64,000 bases of DNA from Halopseudomonas formosensis (GTDB taxonomy: Bacteria > Pseudomonadota > Gammaproteobacteria > Pseudomonadales > Pseudomonadaceae), in contig NZ_FOYD01000001.1 in NCBI RefSeq assembly GCF_900115905.1, forward strand, positions 558,001 through 622,000. Direction: 5' to 3'. Position numbers and translations under genes: made by a program. This document shows positions 51,245 to 59,477 of this stretch, piece after piece; position 1 is the stretch's first letter, and every line of letters begins with the position of its first letter. The notes beneath the pieces were generated by a model. The model was not told the DNA's origin. It did no database searches and saw only the letters and a list, made by a program, of their open reading frames with translations.

Positions 51245-52903
51245 GTGCCTTTCTCTCTGCGTATCAGTATTGCCACTCGCCTGTTGCTCTGGGCAGGACT
51301 GGCAAGTGTTCTGTTCTATACCGCTGTCGCCCTTGGCTGGTACGGTCTGAAGCTGTCCCGGGACAGCCTGCGGGCCGTCCAGGACGAGCAACTGACCGTC
51401 ATTGCCTGCACCACCGATATCGAGCAGGTGCTCGATGAGAATCGACGGCTGGTGCTGATTGCCTTCCAGTACGATCCGGAAGGCAAGCTGTCCATTGCTC
51501 ACGACCGGGCGATGTCCCTCTATCTCGAGCAGATCCGCAGCAACAGTGCGCGCATCGAGGCGCTGCGCAGTATCTTTGCGCAGCGCCCCCTGGATGGTCG
51601 GGAGCAGGAGCTGGTAACCCGATTCGAGGAGCATTACCAGCTCTGGCTTGAGGATCTGGACGCGATGCTGGCCTTGCTGGAGATTGAAGACTTTGCCGTG
51701 GTCGGTATGCGTTCCTTCCTGCAGAACGGTGCAGAAGAAGGGCGCCTGGCCCGGGAGGCACTCGCCCAGCTGCGCAGCTATCAGCAGGAAAAGGCCGAAG
51801 CAGCATTCGCCGAGGCTGAACGCCGTTATCGCATGACGGTGGGTGTCTACCTGGCACTTGCCATCGTTGGGCTGGTACTCGGCAGCGCTGCTGGTACCCT
51901 CACGCTGGCGCGACTGCGCCGGGGTTTTGGCGCAGTATCCAGGCATGCCCAGGCGATCGCCGCGGGGGATCTGACCAGCGAGATGCACATCCAGGGGCGC
52001 GACGAGATCGCCGACCTGATGGCCGAGTTCGCCCGGATGCAGGCCAATCTTCGCGAGCTCATTGGTGGGTTGCGCCAGCAGGTCGAGTTGCTGGGAGGAT
52101 CCTCCAGCCGTCTGTCAGCCCTGTCCGATGGCGCCTCGGACATGGCCCGGCAGCAGTCCGATGCGGTGATCAGCATGTCATCGGCGGTAGAGCAGCTGTC
52201 GGTGTCGATCGAGGAGGTTGGCAGTCATGCCGAATCCACCCGGCAGATTACCCAGCAGGCGGCGGCGCGGTCCATCGAAAGCGAAGCGTTGCTGCAGCGC
52301 ATGACTGCCGAAATGACCGATATCGCCGGTGCCGTGCAGCAGACAGCAGAGGATATGCGTGACCTGGAGCGTTTCTCGGCGCAGATCGACAGTGTGATCA
52401 GGGTGATCAACGAGGTGGCCGAACAGACCAACCTGCTGTCATTGAATGCGGCCATCGAAGCAGCCCGCGCCGGCGAGCTGGGTAGGGGCTTTGCGGTGGT
52501 GGCTGCCGAGGTGCGTGAACTGGCCGAGCGTACCTCCCGGTCAACACTCGAGATAGCCGAGACGGTGAAACAGATCCAGAGCGGAACACGGGCGGTGGCC
52601 AGCGGGCTGCAGCACACCGTGGGTCGGGTCGAGGCCGGCGTCGGGCTGGCACGCCAGGCCGACGGCTCGGTGGCGCAGATTCGCGAAGGCACCGCCGAGG
52701 TGATCGTCGCGGTCAACGAGATAACCGAGGTGCTCAGGGGGCAGGCCGCGGCAACTCGGGAGATAGCCCAGCGGGTCGAAGGCGTGTCCGAGGGTGCCCG
52801 GGAAATGTCCGCCAGTGCTGCTGACAGTGCCGCCGCAGCGGTCCAGCTGGAGCACCTGGCAAGCGAGCTGGAAGGCATGGCGCAGCGTTTTCGCAGCGCC
52901 TGA
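51245..52903 (+). CDS. Methyl-accepting chemotaxis protein
   Basis: A 552-residue chemoreceptor with TM1 at about 7-30 ([20 protein letters not shown]), a helical periplasmic domain of about 165 residues, TM2 at about 199-220 ([20 protein letters not shown]), HAMP, and a cytoplasmic coiled coil with the hairpin tip [20 protein letters not shown]. The sensor domain looks like a four-helix bundle, not Cache. A GTG at 51245 with GGGAGG upstream is the start. It is downstream of the ALDH and likely in the regulon of site 11, so it may sense steroids or the environment during growth on them. It ends without a CheR-binding pentapeptide. Confidence 0.9.
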   Translation: MPFSLRISIATRLLLWAGLASVLFYTAVALGWYGLKLSRDSLRAVQDEQLTVIACTTDIEQVLDENRRLVLIAFQYDPEGKLSIAHDRAMSLYLEQIRSNSARIEALRSIFAQRPLDGREQELVTRFEEHYQLWLEDLDAMLALLEIEDFAVVGMRSFLQNGAEEGRLAREALAQLRSYQQEKAEAAFAEAERRYRMTVGVYLALAIVGLVLGSAAGTLTLARLRRGFGAVSRHAQAIAAGDLTSEMHIQGRDEIADLMAEFARMQANLRELIGGLRQQVELLGGSSSRLSALSDGASDMARQQSDAVISMSSAVEQLSVSIEEVGSHAESTRQITQQAAARSIESEALLQRMTAEMTDIAGAVQQTAEDMRDLERFSAQIDSVIRVINEVAEQTNLLSLNAAIEAARAGELGRGFAVVAAEVRELAERTSRSTLEIAETVKQIQSGTRAVASGLQHTVGRVEAGVGLARQADGSVAQIREGTAEVIVAVNEITEVLRGQAAATREIAQRVEGVSEGAREMSASAADSAAAAVQLEHLASELEGMAQRFRSA

Positions 52904-52933
52904 GCCATCCATTTGCCCCTGCGGACGCTGCCA

Positions 52934-52952
52934 TAGTCCGCTTTGACGATGA
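52934..52952 (+). promoter_or_regulatory. Operator-like motif, site 12
   Basis: TAGTCCGCTTTGACGATGA matches the consensus at all but the centre positions. GATAAT at 52972-52977 is the best -10 of all sites, giving a palindrome centre near -42. It would drive the operon from hsaA. Confidence 0.8.
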
Positions 52953-53028
52953 GTGAGTGGCACCGGCTCCAGATAATCGAATCAGCTGCGCATAGGGGCG
53001 CTGCCGATAGTCTCTGGAGGAGCACACG

Positions 53029-54219
53029 ATGGGTGTCACCCGCGAAAGAAGTGAAAAAGAACGCGAATTGCTGGCCAGCGCACGGCAGTTGATCCCGGCG
53101 CTGAAAGAGCGGGCCGAGCAGGCCGACCGGGATATGAAGGTGCCGGTGGAAACCGTGGCCGACATGCGCGAGGCGGGCCTGTTCCGCGCCATGCAGCCCA
53201 AGCGCTTCGGCGGTTTCGAGATGGACCCGCGGGGGTTCTTCGAGATCCAGCAGGCGCTGGCCGAAGGCTGCATGTCCACCGCCTGGATCTACGGCGTGAT
53301 GGGCGTACACCCCTGGCAGCTGGCACGCTTCGACGTGCAGGCCCAGGAGGATGTGTGGGGCGACAACCCCGACACTCTGGTGGGCTCGACCTACATGCCG
53401 GTGGCCAAGGTAACGCCGGTCGAGGGTGGTTACCGCATCAGCGGGCGCTGGGGCTACTCCAGCGGCAGCGAACACTGCACCTGGACCCTGCTGGGCGGCA
53501 TCATCCCGCCGGATGCCAATGGCGAGGGTGCCGAGCACGGTACCTTCCTGGTGCCGATCAGTGACTACCGCATCGAGCGCAACTGGGATGTCCTGGGCCT
53601 GCGTGGCACCGGCAGCCATGACATCGTGGTCGAGGACGCCTTCGTGCCGTACCACCGGGTCCAGCGCACCAACAACACCAGCATGGAGGCGACCCCGGGC
53701 CGGCTCGTCAATACCAACCCGCTGTATGCCATTCCCTTCGCCCAGATCTTCACCCGCGCGGTATCCAGCTCCTGCCTGGGCGCGCTGCAGGGCGCCATCA
53801 ACGAGTTCCGCGCCAATGCCGCCAGGCATGTCGGCAAGCACGGCGCCAAGACCGCCGAAGACCCGCTGGCCCAGGAAGTGGTCGCCGACGCCACCCTGAC
53901 CCTGGACCAGCTGCGGCTGGTGCTCGAGCGCAACATGGCGCATCTGATGGAGCTGGCCGAGCGCAACGAATTCCCCGACGTGGAGACCCGCCTGCTGTAC
54001 CGCTACCAGTCGGCCTACGTGACCAATATCTGCGCCGACAAGGTCGACCAGCTGCTGCGCTGCATGGCTGCTTCGGGGCTGTACAACACCAACCCGGTGG
54101 CGCGCGTGTTCCGTGACCTGCACCAGGCACGGGGGCATATCTCCAATAACGTGGCGGCCTTCGCCCGGACCTACGGTGCGGTACAGCTGGGCCTGCCCAA
54201 CCCCGATCCCTACGTCTGA
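53029..54219 (+). CDS. hsaA: 3-hydroxy-9,10-secosteroid 4-hydroxylase, oxygenase (HsaA/TesA2)
   Basis: A 396-residue flavin-dependent monooxygenase with the acyl-CoA dehydrogenase fold (group D). Blocks include ADMREAGLFRAMQPKRFGGF, GRWGYSSGSEHCTWTLLGG and WDVLGLRGTGSHDIVVEDAF. It hydroxylates C4 of 3-HSA using reduced flavin from HsaB, encoded 3.5 kb upstream on the other strand. GGAGGAG precedes the ATG. The next gene, kstD, follows after 16 bases. Related enzymes act on phenols, but with hsaC, kstD and kshA here the steroid role is well supported. Confidence 0.92.
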   Translation: MGVTRERSEKERELLASARQLIPALKERAEQADRDMKVPVETVADMREAGLFRAMQPKRFGGFEMDPRGFFEIQQALAEGCMSTAWIYGVMGVHPWQLARFDVQAQEDVWGDNPDTLVGSTYMPVAKVTPVEGGYRISGRWGYSSGSEHCTWTLLGGIIPPDANGEGAEHGTFLVPISDYRIERNWDVLGLRGTGSHDIVVEDAFVPYHRVQRTNNTSMEATPGRLVNTNPLYAIPFAQIFTRAVSSSCLGALQGAINEFRANAARHVGKHGAKTAEDPLAQEVVADATLTLDQLRLVLERNMAHLMELAERNEFPDVETRLLYRYQSAYVTNICADKVDQLLRCMAASGLYNTNPVARVFRDLHQARGHISNNVAAFARTYGAVQLGLPNPDPYV

Positions 54220-54235
54220 GCAAGTGAGTGTCGAT

Positions 54236-55978
54236 ATGCACAACAACAATGATTACAGCGCAGAATACGACCTGATTGTGGTGGGTTCAGGGGCCGGCGG
54301 CATGACCGCAGCGGTCACCGCGGCGGACCAGGGGCTCAAGGTGCTGGTGGTGGAAAAGGCCGACCAGTACGGCGGCACCTCGGCGCTCTCGGGCGGCGGT
54401 ATCTGGATCCCCAACAACCACTATTTCCGCGCCATGGGTGGCAACGACAGCGAAGAGCTGGCCTGGACCTACCTGAAGGCCGCCGTGGGTGACGAGGTGG
54501 ATGAAAAGCGCCTGCGCACCTATCTGAAGAAAGCCCCGGAAATGATCGCCTGGCTGGAGAAGCACACCCGGGTGCGCTATGCCGTGGCGGAAAAATACCC
54601 CGATTACTACCCGCACCTGCCCGGCTCACTGCCGGGCGGTCGCAGCCTGGACCCGGAACTGTTCGACCTCAGCGCACTGGGTGACGAGCTGGCAACCATG
54701 CGTGAAGGCTCGCCGGGCAATATGCTGATGGGCCGGATTGCCTGGACCGCCCGGGACGCGCACCGCGCTATGTCCAAGTCCCGCGGCTGGCGCCTGATGG
54801 TGCTGTGGATGATGCTGCGCTACAAGCTCGACTTTGCCTGGCGCAAGAAAACCAACAGCAAGCGCGACCGCCGCGCCGCGCTGGGCAGCTCGCTGGTCGC
54901 CAGCCTGCGGGCCTCGATGATGGACCGCGGCATCGCCCTGTGGCTCAAGACGGACCTGCGCGAGCTGGTCCAGGAGGACGGCCGGGTGACCGGCGTGCTG
55001 GTCGAGCGTGATGGGCAGCTGCAGCGCCTCGGCGCGCGCAAGGGTGTGATTCTTGCGGCCGGCGGCTTCGAACAGAACCAGGCGCTGCGCGACAAGTACT
55101 TACCCCAGCCGAGCAAGGTGAGCTGGAGCGCCACGCCCGCCGGTGCGAATACCGGCGCCGCGCTGGAAGCCGCCCTGCAGCTGGGTGCGGCTACCGATCT
55201 GATGGATTGGGGCTGGTGGGCGCCGAGCCTGCTGGTCCCGGGCGAGGAGCGCGCCCGCGGTGTGTTCGCCGAGCGCGCCTTCCCTGGTGCCATCGTGGTC
55301 AACGGCCAGGGCAAGCGCTTCGTTAACGAGGCGGCGCCTTATCTCGAGTTCGTTACCGCCATGTACGATGACCACCAGCAGACCGGTGCCAGCATTCCGG
55401 GTTGGGTGATCTTCGACAGCAAGTTCCGCTTCAACTACGCCATGGGCCCGCTGATGCCGGCGCAGATCATGCCCGACAGCCGCCTGCGCAAGGCCTGGCT
55501 GAACAATGTCTATTACAAGGCCGATTCACTGGATGCGCTGGCTGGCCAGATCGGTGTTGATGCGGCCGGTCTCAAGGCTACTGTGGCGCGCGTCAACCGC
55601 TTTGCCCGCAGCGGGGTGGACGAGGATTTCGGTCGGGGCGGCAACGTGTTCGACCGCTACTACGGCGACAGCAACATCAAGCCCAATCCCTGCCTGGCAC
55701 CGATGGAAAAGGGTCCGTACTACGCCATGCCCATGTACGCCGGCGATATCGGCACCAAGGGCGGCCTGCTGACCAACGAGCATGCCCAGGTGCTGCACGA
55801 ATCAGGCGAGCCGATTGCCGGGCTGTACGCCATCGGCAATACCTCGTCCTCGGTGATGGGCACCACCTATCCCGGTGCCGGCGGTACCCTGGGGCCGGCG
55901 ATGACCTTCGGCTACGTCGCCGCGCATCATGTTGCCCAGGCCCAGCAGGAGCGGCGGCATGCAACCACGACTGCTTGA
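54236..55978 (+). CDS. kstD: 3-ketosteroid Delta1-dehydrogenase (KstD)
   Basis: A 580-residue FAD enzyme of the succinate dehydrogenase/fumarate reductase flavoprotein family. N-terminal dinucleotide fold VVGSGAGGMTA lies at residues 15-25 with YGGTSALSGGGIWIP. The C-terminal KstD signature TTYPGAGGTLGPAMTFGYVA includes the Tyr and Gly (Y-x-x-x-G) that polarise the C3 ketone. It inserts the 1,2 double bond into the 3-keto A ring; together with KshA this opens ring B. ATG 54236 has a modest ribosome site. The frame is open upstream into hsaA but lacks a start signal. It overlaps the next SDR gene by 20 bases. Confidence 0.92.
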   Translation: MHNNNDYSAEYDLIVVGSGAGGMTAAVTAADQGLKVLVVEKADQYGGTSALSGGGIWIPNNHYFRAMGGNDSEELAWTYLKAAVGDEVDEKRLRTYLKKAPEMIAWLEKHTRVRYAVAEKYPDYYPHLPGSLPGGRSLDPELFDLSALGDELATMREGSPGNMLMGRIAWTARDAHRAMSKSRGWRLMVLWMMLRYKLDFAWRKKTNSKRDRRAALGSSLVASLRASMMDRGIALWLKTDLRELVQEDGRVTGVLVERDGQLQRLGARKGVILAAGGFEQNQALRDKYLPQPSKVSWSATPAGANTGAALEAALQLGAATDLMDWGWWAPSLLVPGEERARGVFAERAFPGAIVVNGQGKRFVNEAAPYLEFVTAMYDDHQQTGASIPGWVIFDSKFRFNYAMGPLMPAQIMPDSRLRKAWLNNVYYKADSLDALAGQIGVDAAGLKATVARVNRFARSGVDEDFGRGGNVFDRYYGDSNIKPNPCLAPMEKGPYYAMPMYAGDIGTKGGLLTNEHAQVLHESGEPIAGLYAIGNTSSSVMGTTYPGAGGTLGPAMTFGYVAAHHVAQAQQERRHATTTA

Positions 55979-56720
55979 CAAGGTAGCGGTAGTCACCGGC
56001 GCCGCCAGCGGTATTGGCGCCGCTGTGGCCCGGCGCTTCGTGGCCGAGGGCGCGCAGGTGGTGCTGACCGACCTGAACCTGGAGCAGGGCGAGCGGCTGG
56101 CCGGCGAGCTGGGCGACCAGGCGCTGTTTCTGCGCCAGGACGTCAGCGATCCGGCGGATTGGCAGGCGCTGGCTGCGCTGGTGCGCGAGCGCTTCCCGCG
56201 GCTGGACGTGCTGGTCAACAACGCCGGCGTTCTGATCCCCGGCAGTATCGAGGAAGCCACGCTGGAACAGTGGCACCGGTTGCTGCGGATCAACTCCGAC
56301 AGCGTATTTCTCGGGTGCCAGACTGCCGTGGCGCTGATGAAGGACGCCGGCGGCGGCTCCATCATCAATATGTCCTCGATTGCGGCGCTGGCTGCGCGCC
56401 ACGACTACCTGGCCTACGGCGCCAGCAAGGGTGCGGTCGCTGCGCTGACCCGCAGCGTGGCAGTGCATTGCCGGCGGGCGAAGTACCGCATTCGCTGCAA
56501 CTCTGTCCATCCCGACGGGGTCATGACCCCGATGACCCGCGGCGGCTATCCCCAGGGCATGGACCCCGCGCTGTTCACCATCGACCACGACCCGATGAAC
56601 CGGGCCTGCCTGCCCGAGGATGTGGCCGGCGCGGTGCTCTACCTGGCTTCGGACGAATCGCGGGCGGTCAACGGCATCGAGCTGCGCGTGGACAGCGGAC
56701 AATTTGTAATGAGTATCTGA
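55959..56720 (+). CDS. 3-beta/17-beta-hydroxysteroid dehydrogenase
   Basis: A 253-residue SDR with TGAASGIG at residues 13-20, NNAGVLIPGSIEEATLEQWH, catalytic Ser in NMSSIAALAA and Tyr/Lys in YLAYGASKGAVAALTRS. Many positions match the Comamonas testosteroni 3-beta/17-beta-HSD as I recall it, for example LLRINSDSVFLGCQTAVALM, CNSVHPDGVMTPMTRG and LYLASDESRAVNGIELRVDS. It would oxidise the 3-beta- or 17-beta-hydroxyl to the ketone before KstD acts. CAGGAG precedes ATG 55959, within the end of kstD. Confidence 0.89.
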   Translation: MQPRLLDKVAVVTGAASGIGAAVARRFVAEGAQVVLTDLNLEQGERLAGELGDQALFLRQDVSDPADWQALAALVRERFPRLDVLVNNAGVLIPGSIEEATLEQWHRLLRINSDSVFLGCQTAVALMKDAGGGSIINMSSIAALAARHDYLAYGASKGAVAALTRSVAVHCRRAKYRIRCNSVHPDGVMTPMTRGGYPQGMDPALFTIDHDPMNRACLPEDVAGAVLYLASDESRAVNGIELRVDSGQFVMSI

Positions 56721-56722
56721 TT

Positions 56723-57757
56723 ATGACAATGCCCGAATACATCACCCTGGAAGTGGCGGCAGTCATCGCCGAGACCCATGACAGCTGCTCCTTCGAAATG
56801 AAGGTGCCGCCGGAACTGGCCGAGCGCTTCCGCTATCGTCCTGGGCAGTTCCTGACCCTGCGCATTCCCCATGGCGAGGACTGGCTGCCGCGCTGCTACT
56901 CGCTGTCCAGCTCGCCCTTTGCTGCGGAGAACCTGCGGGTGACGGTCAAGCGGGTCGACGACGGGCGCGGCTCCAACTGGCTGTGCGATCAGGTCAAGCC
57001 CGGCGACCGGCTGCAGGTGCTGGCGCCTGCGGGGGTGTTCGTGCCCCGCAGCCTGGACGGCGACTTCCTGCTGTTCGCCGGCGGCAGCGGCATCACCCCG
57101 GTGATGTCGATCCTGCGCTCGGTGCTCAGTCAGGCCCAGGGCCGCATCCGGCTGGTCTATGCCAACCGCGACGAAAAATCGGTGATCTTCAGCGAGCTGC
57201 TGCAGGGGCTGGTACGCGAGTATCCCGAGCGGTTGCAGGTGGTGCACTGGCTGAACAGCGTGCAGGGCCTGCCGAGCGTGCCGCAGCTGGCCCAGCTGGC
57301 GGCCGGCTTCGAGCACGCCGAGGCCTTCATCTGCGGCCCCGGCCCCTTCATGGATGCCTGCGTCGAGGCTCTCGGCGTGGCCGGCCTGCCGAGCCGGGCA
57401 GTGCATGTGGAGCGCTTTGTCTCCCTGCCCAGCGAAAGCGAGCAGCCCAGCGTTTCCGTGGTGGAACACCTCGGCGCTGCGGCCACCCGGCTGGTGGTGG
57501 AGCTGGACGGCAGTACCCACGAGATCGACTGCGAGCAGGGTGAACTGCTGCTCGCTGCCATGCGCCGGGAAGGGTTGCAGCCGCCGCATTCCTGCCTGGT
57601 CGGTTCCTGCGCTTCCTGCATGTGCACCCTGGTCGACGGCACCGTGGACCTGCTGAACAACGACGCGCTGGACCAGCAGGAGCTGAACGAGGGCTGGACG
57701 CTGGCCTGCCAGGCGGTCGCCACCAGCGACCGGGTGCACCTGCGTTTCCCCGACTGA
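56723..57757 (+). CDS. kshB: 3-ketosteroid 9-alpha-hydroxylase reductase (KshB)
   Basis: This 344-residue protein combines an FAD domain (RCYSLSSSP at about 52-60), an NAD domain (LLFAGGSGITPVMSILRS at about 115; CGPGPFMDACVEAL) and a C-terminal plant-type [2Fe-2S] domain with C-x4-C-x2-C (SCLVGSCASCMC, about 292-303) and a last Cys in LACQ. It passes electrons from NADH to the Rieske oxygenase KshA. The ATG is only two bases after the SDR stop; a second ATG at 56729 is possible. Order with kstD and hsaA supports KshB over phenol-hydroxylase reductases. Confidence 0.92.
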   Translation: MTMPEYITLEVAAVIAETHDSCSFEMKVPPELAERFRYRPGQFLTLRIPHGEDWLPRCYSLSSSPFAAENLRVTVKRVDDGRGSNWLCDQVKPGDRLQVLAPAGVFVPRSLDGDFLLFAGGSGITPVMSILRSVLSQAQGRIRLVYANRDEKSVIFSELLQGLVREYPERLQVVHWLNSVQGLPSVPQLAQLAAGFEHAEAFICGPGPFMDACVEALGVAGLPSRAVHVERFVSLPSESEQPSVSVVEHLGAAATRLVVELDGSTHEIDCEQGELLLAAMRREGLQPPHSCLVGSCASCMCTLVDGTVDLLNNDALDQQELNEGWTLACQAVATSDRVHLRFPD

Positions 57758-57776
57758 ACAAGTGAGACAACGAGTC

Positions 57777-59393
57777 ATGGCCAGTGTATTCCCGAGCTTT
57801 GAAGACCTGCCCGCGTCCATCCCGGCGCTGGTGCTGGAAGCGGCCGAACGCCATGGCCAGCGCCTGGCGCTGGAAGACGGTGAGCGGCGGATCAGCTACG
57901 CCGAGCTGCCCGAGCACATGCTGCGAGTGACCCGGGCGCTGCTGGCAGCCGGCATCACCCAGGGCGACCGGGTAGTGATCTGGGCGCCCAACAGCATTGA
58001 CTGGGTGGTGCTGGCGGTCGGCCTGCAGGCCGCCGGGGCGGTGCTGGTGCCGCTCAATACCCGCATGAAAGGCGCCGAAGCGGCGGACATAGTGGCCCGC
58101 AGCGGTGCCCGGCTGGCCTTCGTGCAGGGGCAGTTCCTCGGTACCGATTACCCGGCGATGCTCAACCAGCACCGCCCGGCGACCCTCGAGCGTCTGGTGG
58201 TACTGGATGCCGAGCCGCAGCGGGCGGGCGACCAGAGTCTGGCGGACTTTCTTGCCGCCGCTGAGGAGGTGCCGCTGAAGCAGGCGCTGGCCAGTGCCCG
58301 GTCGATTGCCCCCACGGACCTGTCGGACCTGCTGTTCACCTCGGGTACCACCGGCAAGTCCAAGGGCGTCATGTGTGCCCATGGGCCGTCCCTGCGCGCC
58401 TTCAATGAATATGTACGGATCATCGGGCTGGTGCCCGGGGATCGCTACCTGATCGTCAATCCGTTCTTCCATTCCTTCGGCTACAAGGCAGGCTGGCTGA
58501 CCTGCCTGCTGGGCGGGGCGACCATACTGCCGCAGCCGGTATTCGACGCCGACGAGGTGTTCCGGCGGGTGGCCGAGGAGCGCATCACCGTGCTGCCCGG
58601 GCCGCCGACCCTGTACCTGTCGATGCTCGATCACCCCGAGCTGGGGCGCAAGGACCTGTCCAGCCTGCGGGTGGCGGTGACCGGCGCCTCGACCATCCCG
58701 CCGGTGCTCATCCAGCGCATCCGCAAGGAGCTGGGCTGCGCGGTGGTCACTACCGCCTATGGCCTGACCGAATGCGGTGGGCTGGCCACCATCTGCGACC
58801 CGGACGATTCGGCCGAGATCATTGCCGGCACCAGCGGCCGGCCGATTCCCGGTACCGAGTTGGCGATCCTCGACCCGCAGGGCCAGCCGGTACCCGCGGG
58901 GCACAACGGCGAGATCTGCCTGCGTGGCTTCCACCTGATGCAGGGCTATTTCGGCGACCCCGAGGCCACCCGCAGCACCTTTGATGAGCAGGGCTGGCTG
59001 CACACCGGCGACATCGGCAGCCTGGACGAGCAGGGCAACCTGCGCATCACCGGCCGGCTCAAGGACATGTTCATCGTCGGCGGCTTCAACTGCTACCCGG
59101 CGGAGATCGAGGCGGCCCTGAGCGAGCATCCGGCCATCGCCCAGGTGGCGGTGCTGGGCGTGCCGGATGAGCGTATGGGCGAGGTTGGCTGCGCCTGCGT
59201 GGTGCTGCGCCAGGGCGAGACCCTGGACGCGCCGGCGCTGATCGCCTGGAGCCGGGAGCGGATGGCCAACTACAAGGTGCCGCGGCGGGTGGAGTTCTTT
59301 GACCAGTTGCCCACCAACGCTTCGAACAAGGTGGACAAGTTGCTGCTGGCCCGCCAGCTGCAGGAGGAAGAAAGCGCTTCATACTCTGTATGA
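57777..59393 (+). CDS. fadD3: HIP-CoA ligase (FadD3-like)
   Basis: A 538-residue AMP-forming ligase: P-loop LLFTSGTTGKSKGVMCAH (about residue 183), VNPFFHSFGYKAGWLTCLLG (as in FadD3), YGLTECGG, hinge GRLKDMFIVGGFNCYPAEIE and catalytic Lys in TNASNKVDK. FadD3/ScdA activates the C/D ring propionate HIP, the entry step for IpdABC, EchA20 and the ACADs encoded at 14-30 kb. ATG 57777 is chosen over an in-frame GTG at 57762. Clear family; the steroid assignment rests on the GYKAGWLT-type stretch and context. Confidence 0.88.
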   Translation: MASVFPSFEDLPASIPALVLEAAERHGQRLALEDGERRISYAELPEHMLRVTRALLAAGITQGDRVVIWAPNSIDWVVLAVGLQAAGAVLVPLNTRMKGAEAADIVARSGARLAFVQGQFLGTDYPAMLNQHRPATLERLVVLDAEPQRAGDQSLADFLAAAEEVPLKQALASARSIAPTDLSDLLFTSGTTGKSKGVMCAHGPSLRAFNEYVRIIGLVPGDRYLIVNPFFHSFGYKAGWLTCLLGGATILPQPVFDADEVFRRVAEERITVLPGPPTLYLSMLDHPELGRKDLSSLRVAVTGASTIPPVLIQRIRKELGCAVVTTAYGLTECGGLATICDPDDSAEIIAGTSGRPIPGTELAILDPQGQPVPAGHNGEICLRGFHLMQGYFGDPEATRSTFDEQGWLHTGDIGSLDEQGNLRITGRLKDMFIVGGFNCYPAEIEAALSEHPAIAQVAVLGVPDERMGEVGCACVVLRQGETLDAPALIAWSRERMANYKVPRRVEFFDQLPTNASNKVDKLLLARQLQEEESASYSV

Positions 59394-59436
59394 GGTATGA
59401 GGTATGCGGTTCGCTGTTGGCATTCTGATACTTCAG

Positions 59437-59457
59437 GTTCGCAACCACTGTGCGAAC
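59437..59457. repeat. Inverted repeat in DUF1302 copy 2 leader
   Basis: GTTCGCA (59437-59443) and TGCGAAC (59451-59457) flank seven bases, about 20 bases before the GTG start. It may be an operator or a short leader hairpin. No TAGTC-type motif occurs in this gap. Confidence 0.45.
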
Positions 59458-59477
59458 AACAACATCAGGAGCAGACA

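Noticed and set aside
54236-55978. Fumarate reductase/succinate dehydrogenase flavoprotein as the function of this gene
   Set aside because: The C-terminal YPGAGGTLGP block and the neighbours hsaA and kshB indicate 3-ketosteroid Delta1-dehydrogenase.
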